From a virus, in the IMG/VR virus record IMGVR_UViG_3300036861_000247, positions 1 to 40,301 of that record: DNA of 40,301 nucleotides. One strand, 5' to 3'. The notes beneath the pieces were generated by a model. That model had not been told where the DNA came from. It searched no databases and worked only from the letters and a program-made list of their open reading frames with translations. The position numbers and the translations under genes are program-made. Below, piece after piece: positions 30,414 to 37,998 of this stretch (position 1 is its first letter; every line of letters begins with the position of its first letter).

Positions 30414-30779
30414 ATGATCCCTCCGCCTGACGTAGCGCCCAGCGTCCTTCAGGCTCTTGCCCGACTGACGGAGGCCCTCCGTCCGGTGACGGGGTACCAG
30501 GCCATGATGCTCGGCCTCGTCCTGTTCGAGCAGGCGACCGAACTGTATGCGAGGGGTGCAGTCCCGGAAACTGTCATACACGGCGGTAACGGTGCCGGCG
30601 GATCGCAGACAGTGCGCGATCGATGGATCTCACAGCAAGAGGCCGCCGACCGACTCGGGATCTCCCCACGCACCCTTCGACGACGCGCCTACCGCGCCCT
30701 GATCGTTGGACGGGGGAAGGTGTCCGAGGTGGCGTTGAACGAGTTCATGAGATGCGAGCGAGAACGTGCGCGTCGGTAG
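30414..30779 (+). CDS. Excisionase-like HTH protein
   Basis: 121 residues from ATG 30414, chosen because CGGAG lies 7 bp upstream; GTG 30396 is possible. The C-terminus WISQQEAADRLGISPRTLRRRAYRALIVGRGKVSEVALNEFMR is the MerR/excisionase-type winged HTH seen in phage Xis-like proteins (HTH_17). The N-terminal 75 residues are a helical unknown region. Just before the integrase gene, as excisionases usually are. It could also be the recombination directionality factor or a regulator. Confidence 0.75.
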   Translation: MIPPPDVAPSVLQALARLTEALRPVTGYQAMMLGLVLFEQATELYARGAVPETVIHGGNGAGGSQTVRDRWISQQEAADRLGISPRTLRRRAYRALIVGRGKVSEVALNEFMRCERERARR

Positions 30780-30789
30780 GCTGGCCCTG

Positions 30790-32028
30790 ATGGGCGAGCG
30801 CGGAATCGTCCATCTGTTTCATCCTACCTGGACCGAGCCGGACCCCGACAATCCGGGGAAGCGCCGGCGGCGCATCGCAAGCACCTGGGCTTGGCGCTTT
30901 GAGTGGCGAAAGAAGAAGTACGGCCGCGCCGACAGCTACAAGACGAAGGCGGAGGCCCGAGACGCTGGCCAGAAACGTATGGCCCAGGTCAGGGCCGGGC
31001 TGGAGGAAGATCCGCTCAAGGTGGGGTTCGCCGTGCTCGACCGAATCCTGATCGCAGAGGCCGAGCTCCAGGTGCCGTCCACGAAGCACGCCACGCTGAC
31101 CGCCCTGGCCCGGCTCCGGCTGTTCTTCGCTGGAGATCGATTGGCGGAGATCAAGCGCCCTCGTCTTATCGAGTACGTTGCCCATCAGCGGGCCAGGGGC
31201 CGGCAGGACTCGACGACTCGCCAGGATCTGCGGGCACTGAAGCACGCGATGGACTTGGCCCACGAGGAGGGATTGATGATCGCGATCCCGCGATTCCCCA
31301 CGCTGAAGGTGCGCTCACGCCAGCAGACCATCCCGCCGCATGAACTAGACGCCATCGTGGACGAGCTACCCGAGCATTGGGTCAGGTACTACATCATCGC
31401 GGACGAGATCGGCTGGAGGGCTCGGTCGGAGATCAAGACTCGGAAGTGGACGGACGTGGAGTGGGGGCCTCCGTCCTGGGAATGCGGGTGCCCTCCCCCA
31501 GCTTGGCGAGGGACGGAGGTGTGCCCGCTGTGCGGACATGGGCGCCCTGGCTTCGTGCATCTTGACGCGGAGCATTCGAAGACGGGCAAGCCTAGATCGT
31601 TCCCGCTGACGGTTCGTCTCCGTGCGCTTCTGGTGGAACAGCGTATGTGGATAGAGAAGGTCCAGCAGCAGACGGGCCAGGTGATACCGTGGATTTTCTG
31701 CAAGCCCACGGGCGAACCTCTCGGGGACACGCGGAAGGCGTGGCGCTCGGCCTGCAATCGGGCTGGGCTCGGGGAGAGGATCGAGGGACGGACGGGGCCA
31801 TGGAGCTTTGCGAAGGTCCCGCACGACATTCGGCGCACTGTCATTCGCCGGTGGAAGGCGATGGGGGAGCCGATAGACGTACGCATGGCTGCCGCAGGGC
31901 ACGACTCGACCGAAACGCATATGGCCTATGAGGGTGGAGATCCGGAGAGCCTACAGGCGTTCGGGGAGAGGATCGATGAACGGCGAAGGAAGGATGCGGA
32001 AAGGGTCGTAGCAATCAGGAAGGCTTAG
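30790..32028 (+). CDS. int: Tyrosine integrase with zinc-ribbon insert
   Basis: 412 residues from ATG 30790 (GGTAGG 9 bp upstream; GTG 30766 is an alternative). Catalytic set: Arg210 in GWRARSEIK, Lys near 264-267 in HSKTGKPRS, His345-x-x-Arg348 in HDIRRTVIRR, His371 in AAGHDS and Tyr380 in MAYE. Between Arg and Lys lies an extra CxC...CPLC set (Cys232, 234, 245, 248) of about 30 residues, a zinc ribbon inserted in the catalytic domain. The N-terminal arm-binding part and a SAM-like core domain precede it. It integrates the phage into the host chromosome. Confidence 0.92.
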   Translation: MGERGIVHLFHPTWTEPDPDNPGKRRRRIASTWAWRFEWRKKKYGRADSYKTKAEARDAGQKRMAQVRAGLEEDPLKVGFAVLDRILIAEAELQVPSTKHATLTALARLRLFFAGDRLAEIKRPRLIEYVAHQRARGRQDSTTRQDLRALKHAMDLAHEEGLMIAIPRFPTLKVRSRQQTIPPHELDAIVDELPEHWVRYYIIADEIGWRARSEIKTRKWTDVEWGPPSWECGCPPPAWRGTEVCPLCGHGRPGFVHLDAEHSKTGKPRSFPLTVRLRALLVEQRMWIEKVQQQTGQVIPWIFCKPTGEPLGDTRKAWRSACNRAGLGERIEGRTGPWSFAKVPHDIRRTVIRRWKAMGEPIDVRMAAAGHDSTETHMAYEGGDPESLQAFGERIDERRRKDAERVVAIRKA

Positions 32029-32187
32029 AACGTAGGCTCCCACTGGTGGCCAGTTATTCCCCGGCAGGGGCCACTCCGCGGGACCGCCGAAGCAGTTTCG
32101 CCTCACGGCTCATCAGCCGCAAAAGTGCCGGGCCAGATGCTCGCTGCACATGGGAGCCATGCGAGCCCACGGTCTAAGCCTTCCCCC
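32029..32187. other. Gap between convergent integrase and minus gene
   Basis: 159 bp with no gene. It holds CCCC-GGCA-GGGG (32058-32069), CGGCT-CATC-AGCCG (32106-32119) and a spaced GGCTCCCA/TGGGAGCC pair (32035-32042, 32151-32158). attP is often beside int, so it may lie here, but no core can be defined without a host attachment sequence. Confidence 0.35.
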
Positions 32188-32388
32188 TCAGGCTTCCATC
32201 ATCTCCGGCTCGATAGCCTGAGCCTCACGCGCCGCCCGGCGCTCGGCCGCCTTCCTGCTACGAGCCTCCGTCGCGATTCGGGACGCCGCCAGGCGTTCGT
32301 CTTTCGTCGTTCCGGCCCAGCGCTTCCGAGCTAAGGCGACCGCTCCCCGATCCTTCACCTTGCGCACGATTAGAAGATACGGCATCAT
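32188..32388 (-). CDS. Small basic protein, minus strand
   Basis: 66 residues from ATG 32388 (TTG 32409 upstream would add seven). MPYLLIVRKVKDRG, then VALARKRWAGTTKDERLAASRIATEARSRKAAERRAARE: the R(K)RWxGTTxxER pattern is that of small basic proteins found in many bacterial genomes and plasmids. Convergent to int and divergent from the early promoter at 32450, so it may be expressed from the lysogen. Function unknown. Confidence 0.6.
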   Translation of the reverse strand: MMPYLLIVRKVKDRGAVALARKRWAGTTKDERLAASRIATEARSRKAAERRAAREAQAIEPEMMEA

Positions 32389-32449
32389 GCCGGCCGCGTC
32401 AACGCCCAAGGGGCGAGTAAGCGCTACAAAAGGCCAATGTCGATTTTGC

Positions 32450-32478
32450 TTGACAGACCGTGCGGACAGTTTTAGATT
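32450..32478 (+). promoter_or_regulatory. Early-operon promoter
   Basis: TTGACA at 32450-32455, 17-bp spacer, TAGATT at 32473-32478: a perfect -35 and the same -10 as the 14607 promoter. It faces the early operon starting at 32741, with a 260-base leader. It is the best promoter match in the window. A regulator site within the spacer is not obvious. Confidence 0.8.
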
Positions 32479-32740
32479 AGGGTCAATTCAAGCCGCGCCG
32501 CCCGAAGCCCCCCAGAGCGGCGCCATCTGGTCCACGTACTTGAGCGGGGGGCGGGAGATGACCGCCCATGACCCGTCTGGCCCGGAAACCGGGTAGCCCC
32601 AAACCACAGCCGGACAATCTGGGCCGTCCCGTCCTCGCAAGGCACACCCAAGGGGCCGCTCTCCCGTCCCCCGAGGAGGTTTACCGGCGAAGCAGGCGAG
32701 GCGCGGTAGCACCCACTCTCACAAACACAGAGGCGATTGA
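32479..32740 (+). promoter_or_regulatory. Structured 5' leader of the early operon
   Basis: 260 bases without a standard gene. It includes a mini-ORF of 12 codons, ATG 32558 to TAG 32596, ending within the hairpin CCCGG-AAA-CCGGG (32581-32593), and a GC-rich second half with GAGGAGG (32672-32678) that is not next to a start. A leader peptide or attenuator arrangement is conceivable. No known riboswitch consensus was recognised. Confidence 0.45.
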
Positions 32741-33616
32741 ATGAAGAAGCAGTTTATCACTCCGGCACTGGCCAAGGAGTGGCTGAAGAAGGCAAACAAG
32801 TATAACCGGATCCCTAGCCCAGACCGCGTGAACTTCTACGCGCACCGGATGAAGAACGGCACCTTCAGCCTGATTGAGAACGAGCCAGACTCGCAAAACG
32901 TCATTGCTTTCGATACGCGCGGCGTCTTGCTCAACGGCCACACGCGGCTCAACGCCTGCATCGTCGCCGGCGTCGGCTTCTGGGCATGGGTCAGAGAGGG
33001 GGCGAGTCCTAAGGAGTTCATTCGCCTCGATACGAGAGAGTCCATTGCGGTCAGGGATCTCTCGGATCTGGTAGTCATCCAATCGCGGATGAGCAACAAG
33101 CCTGTGCCCAAGAACCTCAAGCCCTGCGTTCAGGCGGTCAAGATCATCCATCACTACGACGAGGGAGTATTCCGTGGCGGAGGTCACGGAGCGGCGCAGC
33201 GCCCTGGCGGCGGCGGAGACACGATGCGTCGCGGCAAATCACTCCTCGACGCCTACCTCCAAACATGGATCAAACACGAAGCAGAGATTCAGCGCTGCGT
33301 CAAGCTCTGCCAGCCGGTGCGCGCGGTCATGTCTGTCGGGATGGCCGCCGCCTTGATGTGGGGGTTTTCGCGCCGCGACAAGCCTCTCGCGGAGGAGTTC
33401 TTCGCCCGGATGGCGGACGGCGTCGATCTTGGGTCACGGCACCCGATCCGGCTGCTTCGCCAGCGACTGCTGGTGTCCAGGGCCGATCGCGCCAGACGTC
33501 TCGATCCCCACCAGGTGGTGGAGTGTGCCGTAAAGGTGTGGGGCCTCCTGCGAGATGGGCAGACGAGCATCGCGCGCCTCCCTTCCCTCGGTGGCCAGTA
33601 TCCGGTCGTCAAGTAG
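32741..33616 (+). CDS. ParB-like (N-terminal nuclease-fold) protein A
   Basis: 291 residues, ATG 32741 with AGAGG upstream. ITPALAKEWLKKANKYNRIPSPDRVNFYAHRMKNGTFSLI, then IAFDTRGVLLNGHTRLNACIVAG matches the ParB/sulfiredoxin-type box (NGHTRL near residues 65-70), followed by IRLDTRESIAVRDLSDL. This family occurs in phage early operons, often of unknown role. C-terminal half helical with several Arg-rich patches. It is the first gene of the early operon and abuts protein B. No ParA partner is seen. Confidence 0.75.
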   Translation: MKKQFITPALAKEWLKKANKYNRIPSPDRVNFYAHRMKNGTFSLIENEPDSQNVIAFDTRGVLLNGHTRLNACIVAGVGFWAWVREGASPKEFIRLDTRESIAVRDLSDLVVIQSRMSNKPVPKNLKPCVQAVKIIHHYDEGVFRGGGHGAAQRPGGGGDTMRRGKSLLDAYLQTWIKHEAEIQRCVKLCQPVRAVMSVGMAAALMWGFSRRDKPLAEEFFARMADGVDLGSRHPIRLLRQRLLVSRADRARRLDPHQVVECAVKVWGLLRDGQTSIARLPSLGGQYPVVK

Positions 33617-34417
33617 ATGCCCAGCGTGTTGGTGGTCGAGGTGCCATTGTCGGCGATCCGCCTCGGCCGCGGCCGGCCCCTCTCAGAAAAACACGTCGAG
33701 CAACTCATGTCGTCGATGGCCGAGGTTGGACTCCTGGAGCCGGTCATTGTAGGCAAGGACTATTCCCTGATCGCCGGTTACCACCGATTCAAGGCCGCGC
33801 AACGCCTGGGATGGGAAACGATCCAGGCGGTAACGTTTGAAGGCGACGCGATCGATGCTCAGATCGCGACTATCGACGAGAACCTGATCCGCCGAGAGTT
33901 GACTGTGGCCGAGCGCTCGGAGCTACTGGCCGAGCGAAAGCGCCTCTACGAGGAGAAGCATCCGGAGACGAAACACGGTGGGGATCGCAAGAACGACGAG
34001 ATCAAAACGCGGAATCCGCGTTTTGATCCGGCCCCATCCTCCTTCACCGCCGACGTCGCCGCCAAGACGGGCCGCGGGCGCCGCACGGTGGAGGAGGAGG
34101 TGCGCATCGGCGAGCGCTTGGCCCCAGACGTGATGGAGAAGGTCAAGGCGTCGCCCATCGCCGACTCCAAGGCTGCCCTGAAGTCTCTCGCCGATCTCCC
34201 ACCGGAGCGGCAGCGCGGCATACCGCTCGGGCCGGAGGTCAAGCAAGCGGACGTGGCGAAGCAACTGGAGCGCGAGGTTCGAGAGCAGAAGAAGAAGATG
34301 CCCGCCAAGCGACGTCCGGGCCGCGTAGAACCGTGCCCGCACGATGTCGTCACATGTGATGGCATGGGCGGCTGCGGCAAGACACTGCATCGCGAGGGCA
34401 AGAGGTACGTCGCATGA
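33617..34417 (+). CDS. ParB-like DNA-binding protein B
   Basis: 266 residues; ATG 33617 directly after the TAG of protein A. N-terminal ParB domain: VEVPLSAIRLGRGRPLSEKHVEQLMSSMAEVGLLEPVIVGK with the GYHRFKAAQ box (54-62), then ENLIRRELTVAERSEL. A helical linker leads to an HTH-like part (AAKTGRGRRTVEEEVRIGERLAP) and a basic stretch (EREVREQKKKMPAKRRPGR). The end has CPHDVVTCDGMGGCGKTLHREGKRY, a possible zinc ribbon. DNA- or nucleotide-binding; a role in partition is doubtful without ParA. Coupled by ATGA to the next gene. Confidence 0.8.
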   Translation: MPSVLVVEVPLSAIRLGRGRPLSEKHVEQLMSSMAEVGLLEPVIVGKDYSLIAGYHRFKAAQRLGWETIQAVTFEGDAIDAQIATIDENLIRRELTVAERSELLAERKRLYEEKHPETKHGGDRKNDEIKTRNPRFDPAPSSFTADVAAKTGRGRRTVEEEVRIGERLAPDVMEKVKASPIADSKAALKSLADLPPERQRGIPLGPEVKQADVAKQLEREVREQKKKMPAKRRPGRVEPCPHDVVTCDGMGGCGKTLHREGKRYVA

Positions 34418-34623
34418 ACCTCTCCCGCATTGGCAGCCTCGAGCCGGGCGACTCCTTCCGGACGTTGCTAACGCGGCGCCTGGGCCGGATCACGAAGAAG
34501 GAGCACCAAGGCCGAGGCGTACGCGTGGACTTCGGGCTGGACAACGGGGACATCCGATCACAGCAGGTGCATCCCGACTGTGTCGTGGAAGTGCTCTGGA
34601 CCGATGCGAGGCTGAGCGCGTGA
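34414..34623 (+). CDS. Small hypothetical protein
   Basis: 69 residues from ATG 34414 (ATGA). SLEPGDSFRTLLTRRLGRITKKEHQGRGVRVDFGLDNGDIRSQQVHPDCVVEVLW reads as a small beta-barrel (SH3/Tudor-like alternation) protein. Basic middle. No family recognised. Confidence 0.5.
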   Translation: MNLSRIGSLEPGDSFRTLLTRRLGRITKKEHQGRGVRVDFGLDNGDIRSQQVHPDCVVEVLWTDARLSA

Positions 34624-34847
34624 AGGCACAACTTTTTATCGGCAGGGAATGCGTCGCGGAAATCGACGCACCCGATCCGCCGCCGCCGAAGGTGTGGGCC
34701 GAGAAGCAAGCGGAGATCGTCGGCATGGAGTTGGACCAGGACACGGGCACGCTCCTGATCGAGCGTAAGGCTCCGAAGCCGACACATGACGTCTTCGGCC
34801 TGACGGCGGTCGTGAATGGCATTGCGCATTACGAGTTGCTCCCGTGA
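34620..34847 (+). CDS. Small hypothetical protein
   Basis: 75 residues from GTG 34620 (GTGA). MKAQLFIGRECVAEIDAPDPPPPKVWAEKQAEIVGMELDQDT, a beta protein with a Pro-rich loop; acidic. No family recognised; probably an early auxiliary protein. Confidence 0.5.
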   Translation: MKAQLFIGRECVAEIDAPDPPPPKVWAEKQAEIVGMELDQDTGTLLIERKAPKPTHDVFGLTAVVNGIAHYELLP

Positions 34848-35227
34848 CCGCCCTTGTACCTACCGCCTCCTCGCCTGGAGTCGTACCCCGCAGGGGCCGT
34901 ACCTACCGGCTAGTCACCGACGCGGCCTACTGCGGGGGGAGTGCGGAACAGCCGTGCCCCGGCCCAGCGGGGATCTGGGAGTGCGTACACCCGGAGGGGC
35001 TCGGACATGGAGGGGATCACGTGAGGGACGTCAGTAGCGAGGACGGGAGCATCGCGGAAGGACGCGACTCTCTACCGGCGCGAGGGCCGGAGCGATCTGC
35101 GGCCGTGAATGTCCCGAGCGAAAACCGGGCTCAGGGGGCAAGCCGCAGCGCTTTTTCCGGAGCCGGAATCAAGCCCGGCCTCCCGTCCTCCCTGCTGACG
35201 TCCCTCCCGACTGAGGAGGACCGATGA
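34844..35227 (+). CDS. Hypothetical protein, low complexity
   Basis: 127 residues from GTG 34844 (GTGA). CGGSAEQPCPGPAGIWECVHPEG in the first half has three Cys and could bind metal; the second half is Ser/Gly/Pro/Ala-rich and disordered, unlike its neighbours. It ends in ATGA with the next gene. Translation is supported by the couplings only. Confidence 0.45.
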   Translation: MTALVPTASSPGVVPRRGRTYRLVTDAAYCGGSAEQPCPGPAGIWECVHPEGLGHGGDHVRDVSSEDGSIAEGRDSLPARGPERSAAVNVPSENRAQGASRSAFSGAGIKPGLPSSLLTSLPTEEDR

Positions 35228-35421
35228 GTGAATCGCGGCGCAAGCGGCTGGACGAGTACGTGGAGGGCGGGCGATTGCGCGACGACCTCGCCAAGCGCAG
35301 CACCGACCCCGATGTGGTCGATCTCATCGTGGAGTTGTGCCGTCGCTATTGCGAGCCACGACGGAAGCCGTTACGGAAACGCTTGGCCGCGATCTTTGCC
35401 GCCGAGGAACGCGCACGATGA
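35224..35421 (+). CDS. Small basic hypothetical protein
   Basis: 65 residues from ATG 35224. SRRKRLDEYVEGGRLRDDLAKRSTDPDVVDLIVELCRRYCEPRRKPLRKRLAAIF, helical with two Cys. Coupled by ATGA both ways. Confidence 0.5.
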   Translation: MSESRRKRLDEYVEGGRLRDDLAKRSTDPDVVDLIVELCRRYCEPRRKPLRKRLAAIFAAEERAR

Positions 35422-35699
35422 GCAAGCACACGCCGGGGCCGTGGCGTGCGGACCAACGGTGTATCGAAGGGCCGGATGGCAACATCGCGCTCTTGAATCT
35501 GGCCCGCGGGCAAGGCGTGACCCGCGCCAACGCCCGCCTGATCGCCGCCGCGCCGGATCTCTTGTCTGCGCTGAAGCGCATGTCTGAGCATTGGCTGGGC
35601 GACAACAACGCGCCCATGCGCGACGCCTTCATCCGTGATTATCCGAAGAGTGCCATCGCGGACGCCGTCGCCGCCATCGCCAAAGCGGAGGACCGATGA
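35418..35699 (+). CDS. Conserved phage protein (HTPGPW...ANARLIAAAPDLL type)
   Basis: 93 residues from ATG 35418. HTPGPWRADQRCIEGPDGNIALLNLAR, then ANARLIAAAPDLLSALKRMSE is the diagnostic pattern of a widespread phage early protein family of unknown function, which is common in phage replication/early regions. Acidic/basic balanced with no membrane part. Coupled by ATGA to both neighbours. Confidence 0.75.
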   Translation: MSKHTPGPWRADQRCIEGPDGNIALLNLARGQGVTRANARLIAAAPDLLSALKRMSEHWLGDNNAPMRDAFIRDYPKSAIADAVAAIAKAEDR

Positions 35700-35938
35700 G
35701 CGTGCAGATCGACACCTTCGGGACGGCGGACGCCGAAGCGGACGCCGAGTGCTTGCGCCTCAACTGGAACGACCATTCGCCTTTCTCTAACGAGGCGTTC
35801 TGTCCCTACTTCGGAACGGTTGCGGTGCAAGTGGACGACCCGTCAGAGGCGGCGACGTATGCCAGGGCGGCGGCGCGGGCCGCGTTCAAGGCGGTCCCCG
35901 GCCTGAGAGGCCCGGCACTCCGCGAGGAGGCGGCGTGA
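35696..35938 (+). CDS. Small hypothetical protein
   Basis: 80 residues from ATG 35696. Acidic first half (FGTADAEADAECLRLNWNDHSPFSNEAFCPYFG) and Ala/Arg-rich helical second half. No family. Coupled to both neighbours. Confidence 0.5.
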   Translation: MSVQIDTFGTADAEADAECLRLNWNDHSPFSNEAFCPYFGTVAVQVDDPSEAATYARAAARAAFKAVPGLRGPALREEAA

Positions 35939-36111
35939 AGGGCGAGAGCTACATCCGCTCCCTGGACGAATCCGAGGAGCGCAGACCTTCGGCGCGGTCC
36001 TACCAAAGAGCGGCGGAGGCGATGGCACGGACGGACGCCTGGGAGTGTCCATTCTGTGGCGGGACACCAAACGAGGACGGACGCTGTGAAGCGTGCTTTG
36101 GGGAGGAGTGA
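35935..36111 (+). CDS. Small zinc-ribbon protein
   Basis: 58 residues from GTG 35935 (GTGA). The C-terminal ECPFCGGTPNEDGRCEACFGEE has two CxxC pairs, a zinc ribbon. The N-terminal half is basic and helical. It ends in TGATG next to the following start. Confidence 0.6.
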   Translation: MKGESYIRSLDESEERRPSARSYQRAAEAMARTDAWECPFCGGTPNEDGRCEACFGEE

Positions 36112-36530
36112 TGAAGATTCGGGAGCGGAAGACCCTCAACCGAGCCCTCCTGCGGAAGCTGGCGCGGAAGCTGCGGCGGCTCCGGCATGAGGAGCACTAC
36201 AGGCAAGGTAGTTACGGGCAGGAGACTGAGTGCGGGACCGCCGCGTGCATCGCAGGACATACGGTTTTGATGTCTGGCCACAACCTCGGCGAGTGCTACG
36301 GCCAGTGCGTGAAGGGTGGCCGAGTGTACGACATTCACCGGACGGCTCAGCGGTTGCTTGGGCTCACCGATGGAGAGGCGAGCCGGATCTTCGGAGCCGT
36401 CGCCCTCTATTGGCCCTCTCCGTACGACTGGCGCTACCAAGCGGCAGCGTGGGGAAACTCGAAGGAGCGCCCATCCCGGGTGGCCGCGGAAATGCTCATG
36501 GCCATCGCGGCCGGCAAGGTGAAGCCGTGA
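36111..36530 (+). CDS. Conserved phage protein with Cys/His motif (CGTAACIAGHT)
   Basis: 139 residues from ATG 36111. The pattern CGTAACIAGHTVLMSG, then IHRTAQRLLGLTDGEASRIF and YWPSPYDWRYQAAAW occurs in phage and plasmid accessory proteins as I remember them; no function is assigned. Basic helical N-terminus (LRRLRHEEHYRQ). Coupled by GTGA to the next gene. Confidence 0.65.
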   Translation: MKIRERKTLNRALLRKLARKLRRLRHEEHYRQGSYGQETECGTAACIAGHTVLMSGHNLGECYGQCVKGGRVYDIHRTAQRLLGLTDGEASRIFGAVALYWPSPYDWRYQAAAWGNSKERPSRVAAEMLMAIAAGKVKP

Positions 36531-36784
36531 AGCCCTGGGACGTGACCGCGGCGGACATCCTTTGGATGGAGGTGCAGCACAAGGCCCTGCGCATCCTCAC
36601 CGGAGAGCTCCACGACGCAGGGACCGATGAGGACGCGCTTGTGAAGTGCGATGGGCTCGTAGCCATCGCGAACGAGTGGCGTGCCCTGGTGCAGCGGCGG
36701 GCGGTGGAGAGGGCGGAGAGGATGAGCGAGCACCCGCAGGAGGCTTTGCCTCCGGTGGAGGTCGGGACGTGGGGGCGCTCGTGA
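36527..36784 (+). CDS. Small acidic helical protein
   Basis: 85 residues from GTG 36527. KPWDVTAADILWMEVQHKALRILTGELHDAGTDEDALVKCDGLVAIANEWRALVQRRAVERAERMS, all helical; acidic. No family. A 12-codon GTG frame (36781-36819) overlaps its end and links to the following gene. Confidence 0.5.
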   Translation: MKPWDVTAADILWMEVQHKALRILTGELHDAGTDEDALVKCDGLVAIANEWRALVQRRAVERAERMSEHPQEALPPVEVGTWGRS

Positions 36785-36815
36785 CCCTCCACCAGCTTGG
36801 ACCGTGGGGGCGAGG

Positions 36816-36983
36816 GTGAGCGCTTTGATGCCGTGCCGGAAGCATCCGAAGTATGCGGCGAAGAGAGAGCCGCGCAGCGCGTGTCACACGTGCTGGCTGA
36901 TCTGGTTGCACTCAGAGGTCACGACTCTGCGCAACGCGGTGGATGCAATGGAGCGCGAGGCGGGCGATAGATGGTGGCCATGA
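36816..36983 (+). CDS. Small Cys/His protein
   Basis: 55 residues from GTG 36816. CRKHPKYAAKREPRSACHTCWLIW gives a possible CxxH/CxxC site. It is linked by overlaps to the mini-frame before it and ATGA to the HNH gene after it. No family recognised. Confidence 0.5.
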   Translation: MSALMPCRKHPKYAAKREPRSACHTCWLIWLHSEVTTLRNAVDAMEREAGDRWWP

Positions 36984-37414
36984 CCGCCCTCGCCCGGATC
37001 GTCGGCCTCGCCAAACCGAAGCCGCGCGGCCCGAAACCGCGACGCCGGCTGGCGAGGAACACCAAGCCGATACCCCGCAAGACGCGGCCGAAGGCCCGGC
37101 GGGAGACGGCGCGCGCTATCGCGACGCGGGAGGCGGACGCGGAATGGGCGCAAGCCGTGAAGGCCCGCGCGCCACAGTGCGAGTGGTGCCCGAACTACAC
37201 CATGTCGGGGTCCGGGGATGCGCATCACGTGTTCGGCCGCCGGGCATACCCGCGTCTGAGGCATGACGTCGACAATGGCGTGCATCTTCACCGGACGTGC
37301 CACGAGAGGGCGCATCGGTACCCGGTGTCTTTCCGGACGTGGTTCGCGGCTCGAGATCCGGAGCGATGGCGAAGGCTCACGGAGAAGGCGCATCGCGAGG
37401 CGAGGCTGTCGTGA
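36980..37414 (+). CDS. HNH-type endonuclease-like protein
   Basis: 144 residues from ATG 36980. A very basic N-terminus (KPKPRGPKPRRRLARNTKPIPRKTRPKARRE) precedes a metal-binding HNH-like module: CEWC (residues 77-80), DAHHVFGRRAYPRLRHDVDNGVHLHRTCHERAHR with His-His, Asn, His and Cys ligands. The layout is like NinG/Rap-type phage recombination nucleases. Its basic tail would bind DNA. Coupled on both sides. Confidence 0.8.
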   Translation: MTALARIVGLAKPKPRGPKPRRRLARNTKPIPRKTRPKARRETARAIATREADAEWAQAVKARAPQCEWCPNYTMSGSGDAHHVFGRRAYPRLRHDVDNGVHLHRTCHERAHRYPVSFRTWFAARDPERWRRLTEKAHREARLS

Positions 37415-37608
37415 TCTGCGCTCTCTATGACGAGCGCGCACGGTTCAAGTGCTTCCGCACGTGCGCCGATGGGACGGCACTGATCGAGAACGCGGAGGGG
37501 GTGTTCCTAGCCATGACGGAGGTTGCGCCGGGCGTGGCGCTGTTCCAGAAGTTCTCGGGCGCGAAGTGCATGGCCGCGCTGATGGCCTTGGCGGAGGGCG
37601 CGCGATGA
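37411..37608 (+). CDS. Small hypothetical protein
   Basis: 65 residues from GTG 37411 (GTGA). ICALYDERARFKCFRTCADGTALIENAEGVFLAMTEVAPGVALFQKFSGAKCM with four Cys, beta then helix. No family. Confidence 0.5.
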   Translation: MICALYDERARFKCFRTCADGTALIENAEGVFLAMTEVAPGVALFQKFSGAKCMAALMALAEGAR

Positions 37609-37706
37609 CCATGTCCGCCCTGGTGGTCTGGCACGTGGCCATGCTCCTGTGCGGGATGGCTTTGGGAGGTGCCAAGTTTCTGCCGCGACGATGGAGGAGG
37701 AGATAG
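37605..37706 (+). CDS. 33-residue membrane peptide
   Basis: ATG 37605 (ATGA). One hydrophobic span (ALVVWHVAMLLCGMALGGA) followed by a basic end (KFLPRRWRRR). A single-span mini membrane protein. No ribosome site other than coupling. Confidence 0.5.
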   Translation: MTMSALVVWHVAMLLCGMALGGAKFLPRRWRRR

Positions 37707-37710
37707 ATAG

Positions 37711-37998
37711 ATGCTGCTCGATAACCGGCCGGTGGGAGAGAGGGTAATCGATGTGGAGGTCACGGAGGGGGACATCGAGGCCGCAAATCTGGCCGTCCGC
37801 CCAGGGTGGCGCTCGCAGAATTGCGCCGTCGCCATGGCCCTGAAGCGCTCTCTCGGCGGGCGCTGGGTGGTGTGTCACTCCTTTGCCCACAACCACGCCA
37901 CGAGCATGACCTACAGCCACGACGGATCGGACATCGTGCTGGGATTCGACCTGGGCCGGCCGATCACTGGCCGCGTCCGACTCACACCCATGTCATGA
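37711..37998 (+). CDS. Hypothetical protein
   Basis: 95 residues, ATG 37711. NRPVGERVIDVEVTEGDIEAANLAVRPGWRSQNCAVAMALKRSLGGRWVVCHSFAHNHATSMTYSHDGSDIVLGFDLGRP, beta-rich. Unrecognised. Ends in ATGA overlap. Confidence 0.5.
   Translation: MLLDNRPVGERVIDVEVTEGDIEAANLAVRPGWRSQNCAVAMALKRSLGGRWVVCHSFAHNHATSMTYSHDGSDIVLGFDLGRPITGRVRLTPMS

Noticed and set aside
32035-32158. GGCTCCCA/TGGGAGCC pair as attP arms
   Set aside because: An 8-bp pair 108 bp apart is not rare in GC-rich sequence and cannot be tied to integration.
32360-32596. Rightward 78-codon frame over the early promoter
   Set aside because: It spans the -35/-10 and the start of the minus gene, so it is unlikely to be coding.
33617-34417. 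Plasmid-type partition system
   Set aside because: ParB-like protein without a ParA ATPase or parS-like cluster in view; position in a phage early operon argues for another role.
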